64,000 bases of DNA from assembly GCF_900116235.1 (NCBI RefSeq), contig NZ_FPAA01000008.1:62001-126000 (forward strand), given 5' to 3'. Below the pieces are notes generated by a model that was given only the letters and a program-made list of their open reading frames with translations, searched no databases and was not told where the DNA came from. The position numbers were made by a program, and so were the translations under genes. This document shows positions 34,452 to 43,970 of this stretch, piece after piece. The stretch's first letter is position 1. Each line of letters begins with the position of its first letter. The stretch comes from Marininema halotolerans (lineage in GTDB: Bacteria; Bacillota; Bacilli; Thermoactinomycetales; DSM-45169).

Positions 34452-35921
34452 TTAGGGGTGATGGTGCTTTTTACTCTCATCCTTGGCTAATGTCCCTTTA
34501 AAGTAAAGCCAGTGGTCAAAGAAATCCGTCAAGTCTTCTCCCGCTACTTGATTGGCTGTTTGGATAAAATCATGAGTGGTTGCTGTGCGGAATTGATATC
34601 GTTGATAGTAGGTACTTAAAATTCGCATGACCTTCTCTCTCCCCAGTTTATCCATCAGAGACCACATCATGGCAGCGGGTCTTGCATATACCATCAACGC
34701 ATAGATGGGATCGGAATACTTATCCAAGGATTCTACTGAGGTAACACCCTTTGTCTTATATACTTCGTCACTACGCTCTGCTACCTTGGTAAGGAAATCC
34801 CGTTCATTTTCCCCCATCTGGTCATGCATAAATAAAAACTCAGAAAATGTGGTGAGTCCTTCGTCTAGCCACGGCTCCTTCACTTGATCGTTACCAACAA
34901 CACCATACCACCACTGATGAGCGAGTTCATGTGCTACCACATTGATCGCTGGTGTATCCCCTTTTTGAGTAGGAACTTTGGCTACCGAAGTTACCAACCC
35001 TGGGTATTCCATGCCTGCGATACCATATCCCGTTTCACCAAGGACCACATCTACTTCCTTATAGGGATATTGACCGAAATGTTTCCCAAAGAAGTCCATC
35101 GCAGATACCGCAGCATCATGAAGTTCTTGGGAAACATCCTCCATTCCCTTGAGATACCATAAATTCACCTTGACCCCTTTTTCACTCTTTCCTTGAACAC
35201 GTTCATAATCTTTACTGATCACCGCAGCAAAATCTCGAATATTACTCTGTTCAATCGTGACTGGACCTTTTGAATCTCCATCGGGGTCACTTCCACTTGT
35301 GATCAAATGATATCCTTGTGGAACATGAAAGGTGACTTTAAAATCACTCATTTGTGTATAAAAAGGATCGCCTGTTGTTGTATAGGGTTCTTCATGCCAA
35401 CCAGCGGCATCCTTCACCGCCAGCATGGGGTACCATTGGGCAAGAAAGGCCGTATTTCCATAGACGTTGAGCCGTGTTCCTCCCTTTGGCATCTTTAATT
35501 GATAATCCATGGTAATTTGCGCAGTTTTACCAGCTGCTAACGACTTTGAAACTGGGACATGTAGAACGGTCTCTTTCGTTTCCGCTGCTACCTTTTCACC
35601 ATTCACACGGACATGATTCACAGTTAACCAGCCAGGAGCTGATGGTCGTGATTTTGTGCCCCATTTCCAATCGCGGAAGGCATTAGGATACAGCCGAAAG
35701 ACCAACTTATCCAGTTTTTCTTGCGGTTTCACAGGTAGTTTTAGTACGAGATGACCGGTGATCATCTGTTGTTGATCATCATATTTTGCATCAATGATAT
35801 ATTTCGGACGCTCTTTTGAGACATTCTGATCTGCCGCGATCGCTCTTTCAGAGACCGGGACCATCCCGATAACCAAGGCAATCATAATAACCAGTGACAC
35901 GATGCGACGTAACATATCCAT
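34452..35921 (-). CDS. Secreted M1-family zinc aminopeptidase
   Basis: The 489-residue protein has a signal peptide (MLRRIVSLVIMIALVIGMVP) and a gluzincin catalytic site HELAHQWW followed eighteen residues later by the zinc-ligand Glu in WLDEGLT. The family exopeptidase motif appears as GYGIAGMEYPGL, close to the usual GxMEN. The C-terminal part is short compared with full M1 enzymes, as in other small Bacillales members. It probably digests extracellular peptides. No clear terminator follows; a weak AAGTGAAA/TTTCACTT hairpin lies near 34360. Confidence 0.9.
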   Translation of the reverse strand: MDMLRRIVSLVIMIALVIGMVPVSERAIAADQNVSKERPKYIIDAKYDDQQQMITGHLVLKLPVKPQEKLDKLVFRLYPNAFRDWKWGTKSRPSAPGWLTVNHVRVNGEKVAAETKETVLHVPVSKSLAAGKTAQITMDYQLKMPKGGTRLNVYGNTAFLAQWYPMLAVKDAAGWHEEPYTTTGDPFYTQMSDFKVTFHVPQGYHLITSGSDPDGDSKGPVTIEQSNIRDFAAVISKDYERVQGKSEKGVKVNLWYLKGMEDVSQELHDAAVSAMDFFGKHFGQYPYKEVDVVLGETGYGIAGMEYPGLVTSVAKVPTQKGDTPAINVVAHELAHQWWYGVVGNDQVKEPWLDEGLTTFSEFLFMHDQMGENERDFLTKVAERSDEVYKTKGVTSVESLDKYSDPIYALMVYARPAAMMWSLMDKLGREKVMRILSTYYQRYQFRTATTHDFIQTANQVAGEDLTDFFDHWLYFKGTLAKDESKKHHHP

Positions 35922-36003
35922 CCACTCCCGTCCATGAATTCCCTACTCTCCTATCATTTCCATGGACGCACTTTTTATGAAAAATCCACTGCTTGTTTTC
36001 AAA

Positions 36004-36036
36004 CACAAAAGCACCTACGAGTAGGTGCTTTTGTTA
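36004..36036 (-). terminator. Terminator after hppD
   Basis: A thirteen-base perfect stem (36006-36018 with 36021-36033), CAAAAGCACCTAC with its complement, lies just below the dioxygenase stop and ends in a short T-rich tract. Confidence 0.88.
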
Positions 36037-36055
36037 ACCGATATCTCTTTGCTTC

Positions 36056-37177
36056 TTATAGATTTCCGCGTCGTTCCTGTTCTCGTTCAATCGCTTCAAA
36101 GAGCGCTTTAAAGTTACCCTCACCAAAACCACGAGCACCTTTGCGCTGAATAATCTCGATAAAGAGAGTAGGACGATCAACAATTGGTTTCGTAAAGATT
36201 TGCAATAAATACCCTTCGTCATCCCGATCAACAAGAATACCATATTTCTTTAAATCTTCGATTTCCTCATCGATCTCACCCACCCGTCCCTTCAGTTCTT
36301 CGTAATAGGTAGGGGGGGTGATAAGAAATTCGACCCCTTTTGCTTTCAATTTACTTACCGTGGACACGATATCTTTTGTGTAAAGTGCAATATGTTGCAC
36401 ACCTGCACCTTTAAAGTACTCCAGATACTCTTCGATTTGGGATTTTCGCTTCCCTTCAGCAGGTTCGTTAATCGGGAATTTAATCCGCCCAGTACCATTT
36501 TGCATCACCTTCGACATTAATGCAGAATACTCCGTAGTAATATCCGAATCACTAAAGTGACGCAACTCCTTAAAGCCCATCACTTTTTCATAATAGGAAA
36601 CCCACTCTTCCATCCGTTCCACATTTCCCACAACATGATCAACGCCCATCAGACCTGCGTCTTCAAAGGGAATGTTTGACTCTGCTTCAATAAATCCAGG
36701 AGCAAAACATCCTTTGTACCCTTTTCTCTCTACTAACGTATGGATTGTATCACCATAGGTACCGATCACTGCGCGCTTTACCGTCCCATGTTCATCGGAT
36801 TCTTCGATCGGCTCACAAATGGCAATCCCACCACGGGCAATGGCTTCTTTATATGCCTCTTCTACATTTTCAACTTCAAGGGCAATATCTTTCACGCCAT
36901 CTCCGTGACGATTGACAAATTGGGCAATCGTATGATCCGGTGTAAAGCAACCGCTAACGATTAAACGAATGGTCCCTTGTTCCAAGACATAGGAAACAAC
37001 GTCACGACTTCCTGTTTCAAGCCCTTTATACGCCACGAGATGAAACCCAAAGGTTTTACAAAAATAATGCGCCGATTGTTTTGCGTTCCCCGAATAAAAC
37101 TCTAAATAATCCACATCTAAAATGGGTAAAAAATCCTGTTGGTCTGTGGATACTGACTGAACTTTCAAGTCTTCCAT
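36056..37177 (-). CDS. hppD: 4-Hydroxyphenylpyruvate dioxygenase
   Basis: The 373-residue enzyme converts 4-hydroxyphenylpyruvate to homogentisate in tyrosine breakdown. The iron ligands are visible in the expected C-terminal domain positions: His in MGVDHVVGNV, His in GVQHIALYT, and Glu in LFIEIIQRKGARGFG, with the family ending GFGEGNFKALFEAIE. GGAGG lies eight bases before the ATG. The downstream enzymes of homogentisate breakdown are not in the window. The synthetase gene ends 111 bases upstream on the same strand. Confidence 0.95.
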   Translation of the reverse strand: MEDLKVQSVSTDQQDFLPILDVDYLEFYSGNAKQSAHYFCKTFGFHLVAYKGLETGSRDVVSYVLEQGTIRLIVSGCFTPDHTIAQFVNRHGDGVKDIALEVENVEEAYKEAIARGGIAICEPIEESDEHGTVKRAVIGTYGDTIHTLVERKGYKGCFAPGFIEAESNIPFEDAGLMGVDHVVGNVERMEEWVSYYEKVMGFKELRHFSDSDITTEYSALMSKVMQNGTGRIKFPINEPAEGKRKSQIEEYLEYFKGAGVQHIALYTKDIVSTVSKLKAKGVEFLITPPTYYEELKGRVGEIDEEIEDLKKYGILVDRDDEGYLLQIFTKPIVDRPTLFIEIIQRKGARGFGEGNFKALFEAIEREQERRGNL

Positions 37178-37288
37178 GGAAAAGTCCTCCCATCGGAATA
37201 TTATCTTTCTTCAGATTACATAAGCCAACCTTGGGCCTGCAAGCATCTACGGAGGCGCGTTTTTGCTTGTATGTGATGAAGAAAGAGA

Positions 37289-38944
37289 TCAAGTCGCCCA
37301 CACACTCTTGCGAAGCTCTTCCGCTAATTGCCGTAATTTAAATTTTTGCACCTTGCCACTTGCTGTCATCGGGTAGGCATCCACAAAGTGAATAAAACGC
37401 GGGATTTTATAATGGGCAATCTGCCCCTGACAATACATCGTCACCTCATCGACCGATAACTTTTTCCCTTCAACGATCCGAATAAAAGCGGAGACTTCTT
37501 CCCCGTATTTTTCATCAAAAACACCAACCACTTGCACATCTAAAATATGGGGATGGGTATAAAGAAACTCTTCAATTTCACGGGGATAAATATTTTCACC
37601 CCCTCGGATAATCATATCCTTCAATCTCCCTGTGATGGAGAGATATCCTTCTTCATCCAACACACCAAGATCGCCAGTATGTAGCCACCCTTCCGTATCG
37701 ATGGACTGATCAGTCGCCTCCTTCATCTTGTAGTACCCTTTCATCACATGGGGCCCGCGGGTACATACCTCCCCCTGCGCTCCCGTGGATACATCCAGTC
37801 CCGTCTCAGGATCAATGACTTTGACTTCCACACCAGGAAGCGCTTTCCCCACTGTCTCTACACGGCAGGTGACCGAGTCATCTCGTTTCGTCTGTGTAAT
37901 CACGGGAGAGGATTCGGTTTGTCCATAGGCGATGGTGATCTCCTCCACGCCCATTTCCTCCATCACTTTTTTCATCACTTCACGAGGGCAATTGGATCCT
38001 GCCATAATTCCTGTACGCAAACTGGATAGGTCATAGTGATGAAATTCGGGATGGTTTAACTCTGCGATAAACATGGTTGGCACGCCATGGATGGCTGTGC
38101 ATTGTTCCTTCTCAACCGATTCAAGTACTCTCAGGGGGTCAAACTTGATCAGGGGTACCATGGTAGCTCCCCGAGTTACACACGCTAACGTCCCCATCAC
38201 GCAACCAAAACAGTGAAAGAAAGGAACAGGAATGCATAAGCGATCTGCTTCCGTTAGCTTCATCCGATCCGTTATGCTGCGGGCATTATGGATGAGATTC
38301 GCATGAGTTAGCATGACTCCCTTCGGAAAGCCAGTCGTTCCTGATGTGTATTGCATATTAATTACATCATCTGGCGAAAGAGAAGCTTCACGACCCCTTA
38401 GCTCCTCCTCAGGCAGTTCGTCACCAAGCTGAAGTAAGTCTTTCCAAGTAAACATCCCAGGACGCCTTTCTCCGTCAAACAAAACAACATTTTTTAAGCG
38501 CGGAAGCCGCCTCGATTGCAATTCACCAGGCGGACAATGATTCAATTCCGGACAGATCTCTTGAATCATTTCGATATAACTTGCTCCCTGATAGGACTCC
38601 ATTAATATGAGAGTCTCTGCATCGGATTGTTCAAGAAGATAAGCCAGTTCCTTGGTTCGATAATTGGTATTCACTGTGACAAGGACGGCACCCGCCTTTG
38701 CTGAGGCAAACTGAGTGAATAACCACTCGGGGTGATTGGTTGCCCACATGGCTAAATGCGATCCTTTTTTCACGCCAAGCTTGATTAACCCTTTGGCTAC
38801 CTGGTCACATTGATCACGAAATTGACGATAACTCCAGCGCAAGCCTTTCTCAGGGTAAACAACACCTTCTCGCTCACCATAAAGGGCTACGACCTCGTCA
38901 AGCAATGTTGCTATCGTAACGAATGGTGACAACGATCGATCCAT
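37289..38944 (-). CDS. AMP-forming acyl-CoA synthetase (YngI-like)
   Basis: The 551-residue ANL-superfamily enzyme has the P-loop YTSGTTGFPKGVMLTH, the YGQTESSP acid-binding block, TGDLGVLDEEGYLSITGRLKDMI and the catalytic-lysine motif MTASGKVQKFKLR. Its length and closeness to an acyl-CoA dehydrogenase resemble yngI in the B. subtilis yng leucine/short-chain acid operon. Medium- or branched-chain substrates are likely but not proven. GAGGAGGG precedes the ATG by six bases. Confidence 0.9.
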   Translation of the reverse strand: MDRSLSPFVTIATLLDEVVALYGEREGVVYPEKGLRWSYRQFRDQCDQVAKGLIKLGVKKGSHLAMWATNHPEWLFTQFASAKAGAVLVTVNTNYRTKELAYLLEQSDAETLILMESYQGASYIEMIQEICPELNHCPPGELQSRRLPRLKNVVLFDGERRPGMFTWKDLLQLGDELPEEELRGREASLSPDDVINMQYTSGTTGFPKGVMLTHANLIHNARSITDRMKLTEADRLCIPVPFFHCFGCVMGTLACVTRGATMVPLIKFDPLRVLESVEKEQCTAIHGVPTMFIAELNHPEFHHYDLSSLRTGIMAGSNCPREVMKKVMEEMGVEEITIAYGQTESSPVITQTKRDDSVTCRVETVGKALPGVEVKVIDPETGLDVSTGAQGEVCTRGPHVMKGYYKMKEATDQSIDTEGWLHTGDLGVLDEEGYLSITGRLKDMIIRGGENIYPREIEEFLYTHPHILDVQVVGVFDEKYGEEVSAFIRIVEGKKLSVDEVTMYCQGQIAHYKIPRFIHFVDAYPMTASGKVQKFKLRQLAEELRKSVWAT

Positions 38945-39033
38945 TCATATCCCTCCTCATTTTTTCACGATTGATAGCTACCGTCATAGTTTGTTCTTAT
39001 AGTAAATGGAGAAAAATCAATTTAATTGAATGG

Positions 39034-39070
39034 TTAGAGACTCCCTTCACTTAAGTGAGGGGAGTCTCTA
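39034..39070. repeat. Inverted repeat without T-run
   Basis: AGAGACTCCC and GGGGAGTCTCT flank CACTTAAGTG, giving a nearly perfect 34-base hairpin between the acyl-CoA dehydrogenase and synthetase genes. Neither side has a T-run, so it is a weak terminator, an RNA-stability hairpin or a protein-binding palindrome. Confidence 0.7.
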
Positions 39071-39129
39071 TTGATCCAATGCGTCTAATTCATTCTATGT
39101 GATGACTGAAGGAAAAAATAAGCTGGTTT

Positions 39130-40269
39130 TTAACAACCAATTTCCCGAGCGATAACCATTCGTTGAATTTCCGAGGTTCCTTCACCAATCTCGGTCAATT
39201 TAACATCACGGAAGAAACGCTCCACCTTATAATCGTGCATATACCCATACCCACCATGAATTTGCACCGCTTGATCGCACACTTTCATTGCAATCTCAGA
39301 TGCAAAAAGCTTACACATGGATGCTTCTTTCGTAAATTTCTTCCCTTGATCCTTTAACCATGCCGCTTTATAAACCATGGTGCGGGCTAATTCAATATTC
39401 ATAGCCATATCCGCTAATTTATGCTGAATGACTTGAAACTTAGAGAGGGACGTACCAAACTGCGTCCGTTCTTTTGCATATTTTAGAGCTAATTCATAGG
39501 CACCCTGCGCGATTCCAACCGCCATGGCACCGATTCCAATGCGCCCACCATCCAATGTAATAAGGAACTGTTTGAACCCTTGACCAATTTCCCCTAAGAT
39601 CGCATCCTCAGGAACGCGAACATTTTCCAGTACCAACTCCGTTGTATTTGAGCTATGCAAGCCCAATTTCGTATAGTTATCAATTACACGAAATCCAGGA
39701 GAGTCTGTATCAGCAATGAAGGCTGTAATTTCTGGACCTGCCTCTGTCCGGTTGGTTACAGCGGTTAAGGCGAGGAATTTTGCATAACTTGCATTGGTAA
39801 TAAAACATTTCGAACCATTAATCAGCCAACCCTCACTATCTCGTGTAGCCGTAGTCCTTGTGCCGCCCGCATCTGACCCTGCACCTGCTTCTGTCAAACC
39901 GAAGGCACCCATGCTTTCCCCTTGACATAGGGGGGTAAGGTATTGCTTTTTCTGTTTCTCTGTACCAAAAAGGTATAAGGGTGCACATCCTAACGAGACA
40001 TGAGCCGAATAAGTAATTCCTGCGGATGCACACACACGGGAAAGTTCCTCAACGGCAATTGCAAAGCTGGTGGTATCAGCTCCACCACCACCATATTCTT
40101 CTGGAAAGGGCAAACCCATTAGATTAAGATCTGCCATTTTGCGAAATATTTCAACAGGAAAAGTTTTTGTCCGATCTCGTTCATCGGCTCCTGGAGCAAC
40201 TTCTCCCTCTGAAAAATCCCTCATTAATTTACGAATCATTTTTTGCTCTTCTGTCAAATCAAAATTCAT
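39130..40269 (-). CDS. Short/branched-chain acyl-CoA dehydrogenase (YngJ-like)
   Basis: The 379-residue flavoenzyme is of standard family length. It has the signatures GAFGLTEAGAGSDAGGT, TNASYAKF and the C-terminal QIHGGYGYMHDYKVERFFRDVKLTEIGEGTSEIQR. The catalytic glutamate (in the GEGTSEIQ region) is in the short-chain position. Together with the synthetase on the same strand it fits degradation of leucine-derived or short-chain fatty acids, as in the yng genes that work in the mother cell. GGAG precedes the ATG. Confidence 0.92.
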   Translation of the reverse strand: MNFDLTEEQKMIRKLMRDFSEGEVAPGADERDRTKTFPVEIFRKMADLNLMGLPFPEEYGGGGADTTSFAIAVEELSRVCASAGITYSAHVSLGCAPLYLFGTEKQKKQYLTPLCQGESMGAFGLTEAGAGSDAGGTRTTATRDSEGWLINGSKCFITNASYAKFLALTAVTNRTEAGPEITAFIADTDSPGFRVIDNYTKLGLHSSNTTELVLENVRVPEDAILGEIGQGFKQFLITLDGGRIGIGAMAVGIAQGAYELALKYAKERTQFGTSLSKFQVIQHKLADMAMNIELARTMVYKAAWLKDQGKKFTKEASMCKLFASEIAMKVCDQAVQIHGGYGYMHDYKVERFFRDVKLTEIGEGTSEIQRMVIAREIGC

Positions 40270-40462
40270 ACTGTCTCCACTCCCTAGTCTTTAAAGAGTT
40301 AACGCTTTCATTTATATTATAGGAAATAACGGGCAATTCCTTCAAGAATTTTCGCAACGATACTGCTTTCACCCTCGAACTGCCCTACGGCGGTATTTGC
40401 ATTGGTTTGGGAAAAGGGATAGAATTGAGCTAGACTCCTTGTCAGAATTACCACCCAAAACA

Positions 40463-40490
40463 AAAAAGCACCCGTTTTCACGAGTGCTCC
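40463..40490 (-). terminator. Terminator of the dnaG-sigA operon
   Basis: AGCACTCGT and ACGGGTGCT (minus strand, one mismatch) with a four-base loop are followed by six T just below the sigA stop. Confidence 0.85.
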
Positions 40491-40494
40491 CTCA

Positions 40495-41613
40495 TTATTC
40501 GAGGAAATCCTTCAACCTTTTACTCCGGCTCGGGTGCCTTAATTTACGCAATGCCTTCGCTTCAATTTGTCGAATTCGCTCACGCGTAACGCCAAACACC
40601 TTGCCTACCTCTTCTAATGTACGTGTGCGTCCATCATCTAAACCAAAACGAAGACGCAACACATTTTCTTCACGATCTGATAATGTATCGAGCACGTCCT
40701 TCAGTTGCTCTTTTAACAATTCATAAGCTGCTGCATCCGCTGGAGCCTGTGCATCATCATCAGGAATAAAGTCACCCAGGTGCGAATCGTCTTCTTCACC
40801 AATGGGAGTTTCTAAGGAGACGGGTTCCTGGGCGATCTTCATAATCTCCCGTACCTTTTCAGGTGATAACGCCATCTCTTCAGCAATCTCCTCTGGCGTA
40901 GGTTCACGACCTAATTCTTGGAGGAGCTGTCGAGAGACTCGTATTAACTTATTAATCGTCTCCACCATATGAACAGGAATCCGGATCGTTCGCGCTTGGT
41001 CAGCAATCGCTCGTGTAATCGCTTGGCGGATCCACCAAGTTGCATACGTAGAGAATTTGAAGCCCTTGCGGTAATCAAATTTTTCTACGGCCTTAATCAA
41101 ACCCATATTCCCTTCCTGAATCAAATCAAGGAAGAGCATTCCACGACCCACATAACGCTTCGCGATACTCACAACGAGACGAAGATTTGCTTCAGCAAGG
41201 CGACGTTTTGCCTCTTCATCCCCACCTTCAATCCGTTCGGCAAGCTCTACTTCTTCCTTGGCGGATAGAAGAGGGACGCGACCAATTTCCTTCAAGTACA
41301 TCCGAACGGGATCATTGATCTTAACCCCTGGAGGAACACTCAAGTCATCTGCCAACAATTCATTGGTCTCGTTTTCGTTTTCCTGGGTAAATTGAGGTGC
41401 ATCCTCATCATCTTTGATTACTTCAACACCTTGTTCCCCAAGTTGCTCAAAGAAGTCATCCACCTGTTGAGAATCTTGTTCGTAGGAGGCCATCTTCTCC
41501 ATGATCTCTTTATAGGTGAGGACCCCGCGTTTTTTTCCGAGGTCTACTAATTGTTCTTTGACTTGTTCTAATGTAAGTTCTTGCTCCAGATCCACGTTTT
41601 GCTCGTTTGCCAA
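40495..41613 (-). CDS. sigA: Primary sigma factor SigA (RpoD)
   Basis: The 372-residue sigma factor has region 1.1 at the N-terminus, then region 2 ([30 protein letters not shown]), region 3 and region 4 ([31 protein letters not shown]). Length and sequence match Bacillales SigA. The start codon is TTG at 41613, nine bases after GGAGGG, and no ATG fits better. It follows dnaG by 30 bases in the conserved operon and is closed by a terminator. Confidence 0.98.
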   Translation of the reverse strand: MANEQNVDLEQELTLEQVKEQLVDLGKKRGVLTYKEIMEKMASYEQDSQQVDDFFEQLGEQGVEVIKDDEDAPQFTQENENETNELLADDLSVPPGVKINDPVRMYLKEIGRVPLLSAKEEVELAERIEGGDEEAKRRLAEANLRLVVSIAKRYVGRGMLFLDLIQEGNMGLIKAVEKFDYRKGFKFSTYATWWIRQAITRAIADQARTIRIPVHMVETINKLIRVSRQLLQELGREPTPEEIAEEMALSPEKVREIMKIAQEPVSLETPIGEEDDSHLGDFIPDDDAQAPADAAAYELLKEQLKDVLDTLSDREENVLRLRFGLDDGRTRTLEEVGKVFGVTRERIRQIEAKALRKLRHPSRSKRLKDFLE

Positions 41614-41643
41614 CTTCTGGCTCCCTCCTTCCCTGGTCCCATG

Positions 41644-43482
41644 CTACTCCGTCTCTCTTTGAACTTTTTCCCTGAGTTTCATCAGTTCAATCCCTAACTG
41701 GACGGCCTCAGCAATGTTGCCAGAGCGCTCTGCCTGTTTCACTTGCTCTTGTTTTTGTTCGATCTTACGATGAAGAGGATAATTACGGATATGGCGAATG
41801 TAGTCTGCTATTTCACCATTAGACACCTGATCGTCGTGGGATTCACTCATCATCAAGGCACTAATCTCTTGCACAAGGCGATCATCTTTTACATAATGGA
41901 TAAAACGAGCAGGATCTGCTGTATACCCCTCCGCATAATAGGCATAGAGATACGCGGCAATAGCGGCATGGGCTTCTACATTAAACTCCGCTCCTACCTT
42001 TTCTCTTACCTGCTCAGCTATATCAGCATGATGGATCATTAAAAGAAGTAAACGGCGCTCTGCCGTCTCGAAAGCAAGGGCTTTCCGATCTTGACCGACC
42101 ATGTGTTTGCTTTCTTGATATCCATTATGCCACTTCCCCTGCCCTTTATCCCCCATACTCTCTCTTCTCTTTTTCGACGCGACGACACGTTGTTCCTGTT
42201 TAAGTGCATCGAGGGAGACACGGAATTCTTCCGATAATCGCCGTAAGTAGTGATCCCGTTCAATCGCATGTGGTAATTCTGCCACGATATTTACCGCCTG
42301 ATTCAAGTAACTCATCCGGTCATCGGTATCACGTAAATTAAATTCTTTTTTTAGACTTTCTAACTTAAAAGCAGTAAAGGGAACGGCCTGCGCAATCACT
42401 TCTGATTGAAAGGCATCCGCACCACGCACACGAATGTAATCATCCGGGTCCATTCCATCGGGCAGTTGAGCTACTTTGACGATACACTCTGCCTGTTTTA
42501 AAACATCCATCCCTCGAACCGTTGCACTGAATCCCGCACTATCCGAATCGTAGCAGATCACAACTTCTTCTGTATTCCGTCGAATGACTCGCGCTTGTGA
42601 GTCGGTCAACGCGGTTCCGAGAGTTGCCACCCCAGTCGTCAGCCCCGCTTGCCATGCTGCAATTACATCCATATACCCTTCGAAGAGAACCGCTTGTTCC
42701 TTTGTTCGAATTCCCTTGCGTGCACGATGAAGGTTGTATAAGAAATGGCTTTTATGAAAGAGTGTCGTCTCAGGGCTATTTAAATACTTGGGACGTCCAT
42801 CCCCGAGTATGCGAGCACCAAAGGCGATCACCCTTCCCTGGGAATCTTGAATGGGAAACATGATGCGACCACGAAAACGATCAAAATAAGAGGGTTTTCC
42901 CCTCCGCTCTCGTTCAGAAATCAACCCCACTTCTGCAAGAACCTCTTCCGAAAATCCCCGCCTCTTCATAAAAGGATGAAGAAAATGATAGGAGTCTGGG
43001 GCATATCCGATTTGAAACTGGGCCATGGTCTCTGGTAGAATCCCTCGCTCACGAAGATATTCTCTCGCTTCCTTGCCGTGATCGGTTTCCGTCAGTAGAT
43101 GGTGATACAGCCGTCCTGCTAAGTCCATCGCCTGTAATAGGTGAAGACGGTGCCGCTCTTCAGCACTATCTTCTCGGCTATCAGGGGTAGGAACTTCAAT
43201 TCCAGCCTCTTCTGCCAGATGACGAAGTGCTTCAATAAAGGTCATCTGTTCACTTTCCATGATAAATCGGAAGACATTGCCTCCCAATCCACAGCCAAAG
43301 CAATGGAAAATCTGTTTTTCAGGAGAGACCGAAAAAGAAGGGCTCTTCTCAGAATGAAACGGACAAAGTCCAAAAAAGTTTCGCCCGCTCTTCTTCAGCT
43401 GTACCGTCCGCCCGACGACATCGACGATGTCATGATGCTCTCGAACACGGTCGATGACTTCCTCCGGGATCCTACCCGACAT
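41644..43482 (-). CDS. dnaG: DNA primase DnaG
   Basis: The 612-residue primase has the CHC2 zinc finger (Cys40, His43, Cys61, Cys64), the catalytic TOPRIM core (LFEGYMDVI, ICYDSDSAG) and a helical C-terminal domain that would bind DnaB helicase. It makes RNA primers for Okazaki fragments. GGAGG lies ten bases before the ATG. It leads the dnaG-sigA operon; the region upstream carries a sigma-H-like promoter. Confidence 0.97.
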   Translation of the reverse strand: MSGRIPEEVIDRVREHHDIVDVVGRTVQLKKSGRNFFGLCPFHSEKSPSFSVSPEKQIFHCFGCGLGGNVFRFIMESEQMTFIEALRHLAEEAGIEVPTPDSREDSAEERHRLHLLQAMDLAGRLYHHLLTETDHGKEAREYLRERGILPETMAQFQIGYAPDSYHFLHPFMKRRGFSEEVLAEVGLISERERRGKPSYFDRFRGRIMFPIQDSQGRVIAFGARILGDGRPKYLNSPETTLFHKSHFLYNLHRARKGIRTKEQAVLFEGYMDVIAAWQAGLTTGVATLGTALTDSQARVIRRNTEEVVICYDSDSAGFSATVRGMDVLKQAECIVKVAQLPDGMDPDDYIRVRGADAFQSEVIAQAVPFTAFKLESLKKEFNLRDTDDRMSYLNQAVNIVAELPHAIERDHYLRRLSEEFRVSLDALKQEQRVVASKKRRESMGDKGQGKWHNGYQESKHMVGQDRKALAFETAERRLLLLMIHHADIAEQVREKVGAEFNVEAHAAIAAYLYAYYAEGYTADPARFIHYVKDDRLVQEISALMMSESHDDQVSNGEIADYIRHIRNYPLHRKIEQKQEQVKQAERSGNIAEAVQLGIELMKLREKVQRETE

Positions 43483-43548
43483 GAAATCACCGCCTCCTAG
43501 TACATACTATCCTTTGATGTTGAGCGATGTTCCCCTCTAACAGGAACC

Positions 43549-43574
43549 AATTCGCCAATTTTCGTCAAAATCCT
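43549..43574 (-). promoter_or_regulatory. Putative sigma-H promoter of dnaG-sigA
   Basis: On the minus strand AGGATTT is followed after fourteen bases by GAATT, with TTGACG in between. This spacing and sequence match the sigma-H consensus as in the B. subtilis spoVG promoter (AGGATTT, fourteen bases, GAATT). It lies about 67 bases before the dnaG start. B. subtilis sigA also has a sigma-H promoter, used as cells enter stationary phase. No sigma-A promoter could be assigned with confidence. Confidence 0.6.
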
Positions 43575-43582
43575 TCATCCTT

Positions 43583-43616
43583 GCAATGGAAATTTTATTG
43601 CAATGTTTTCCATTGC
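43583..43616. repeat. Ten-base inverted repeat upstream of the dnaG promoter
   Basis: GCAATGGAAA (43583-43592) and TTTCCATTGC (43607-43616) are perfect complements, and the loop contains another ATTGCAAT. It abuts the sigma-H-like promoter and could be an operator; no T-run suggests termination. Confidence 0.65.
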
Positions 43617-43928
43617 CTTTACCCATTCATTCCAATACCTAGCGGAACATCACCCATGCCAATCGATTCTACAAGAACCAATTCTACAACATTCCGTTCA
43701 TTCCTTCCACATTCCCTAAGGTTCGCATTTTCTCATTATTTGTCGAAGTTCGCGATCCTGAAAGTTCTACTTACCTAGTATACGCGTCATTCCTAGAAAA
43801 ATCCTGCTCAGGCTTGACATTCAGAATTTTTTACATATCCATCTCACTGCAAAAATAAGGAACTTATTCCCCGTGATCCCTTGCAAAATTCTTGATGACC
43901 CGAGGAGTTAAGGGAAAAAGAAAAGAAA

Positions 43929-43956
43929 AAATAGCACCTGCTCCCAGGTGCTATTG
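43929..43956 (-). terminator. Terminator after ppdK
   Basis: ATAGCACCTG pairs perfectly with CAGGTGCTAT around a four-base loop; TTTTTTC follows on the minus strand below the ppdK stop. Confidence 0.9.
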
Positions 43957-43970
43957 GAGAATGGTTTTGT

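Larger units (their letters stand above)
43483..43970. other. 488-base intergenic region between dnaG and ppdK
   Basis: No convincing gene is present. The region is A/T-rich and contains, from the dnaG side, the sigma-H-like promoter, a ten-base inverted repeat, and, at the far end, the ppdK terminator. A TTGACA on the plus strand near 43816 has no matching -10 element and no downstream gene. Confidence 0.6.

Noticed and set aside
39034-39070. Long hairpin as an intrinsic terminator
   Set aside because: No T-run on either side; it is listed as an inverted repeat instead.
43810-43850. Plus-strand TTGACA as a promoter
   Set aside because: No proper -10 box lies at 16-18 bases, and no gene follows on that strand before the ppdK terminator.
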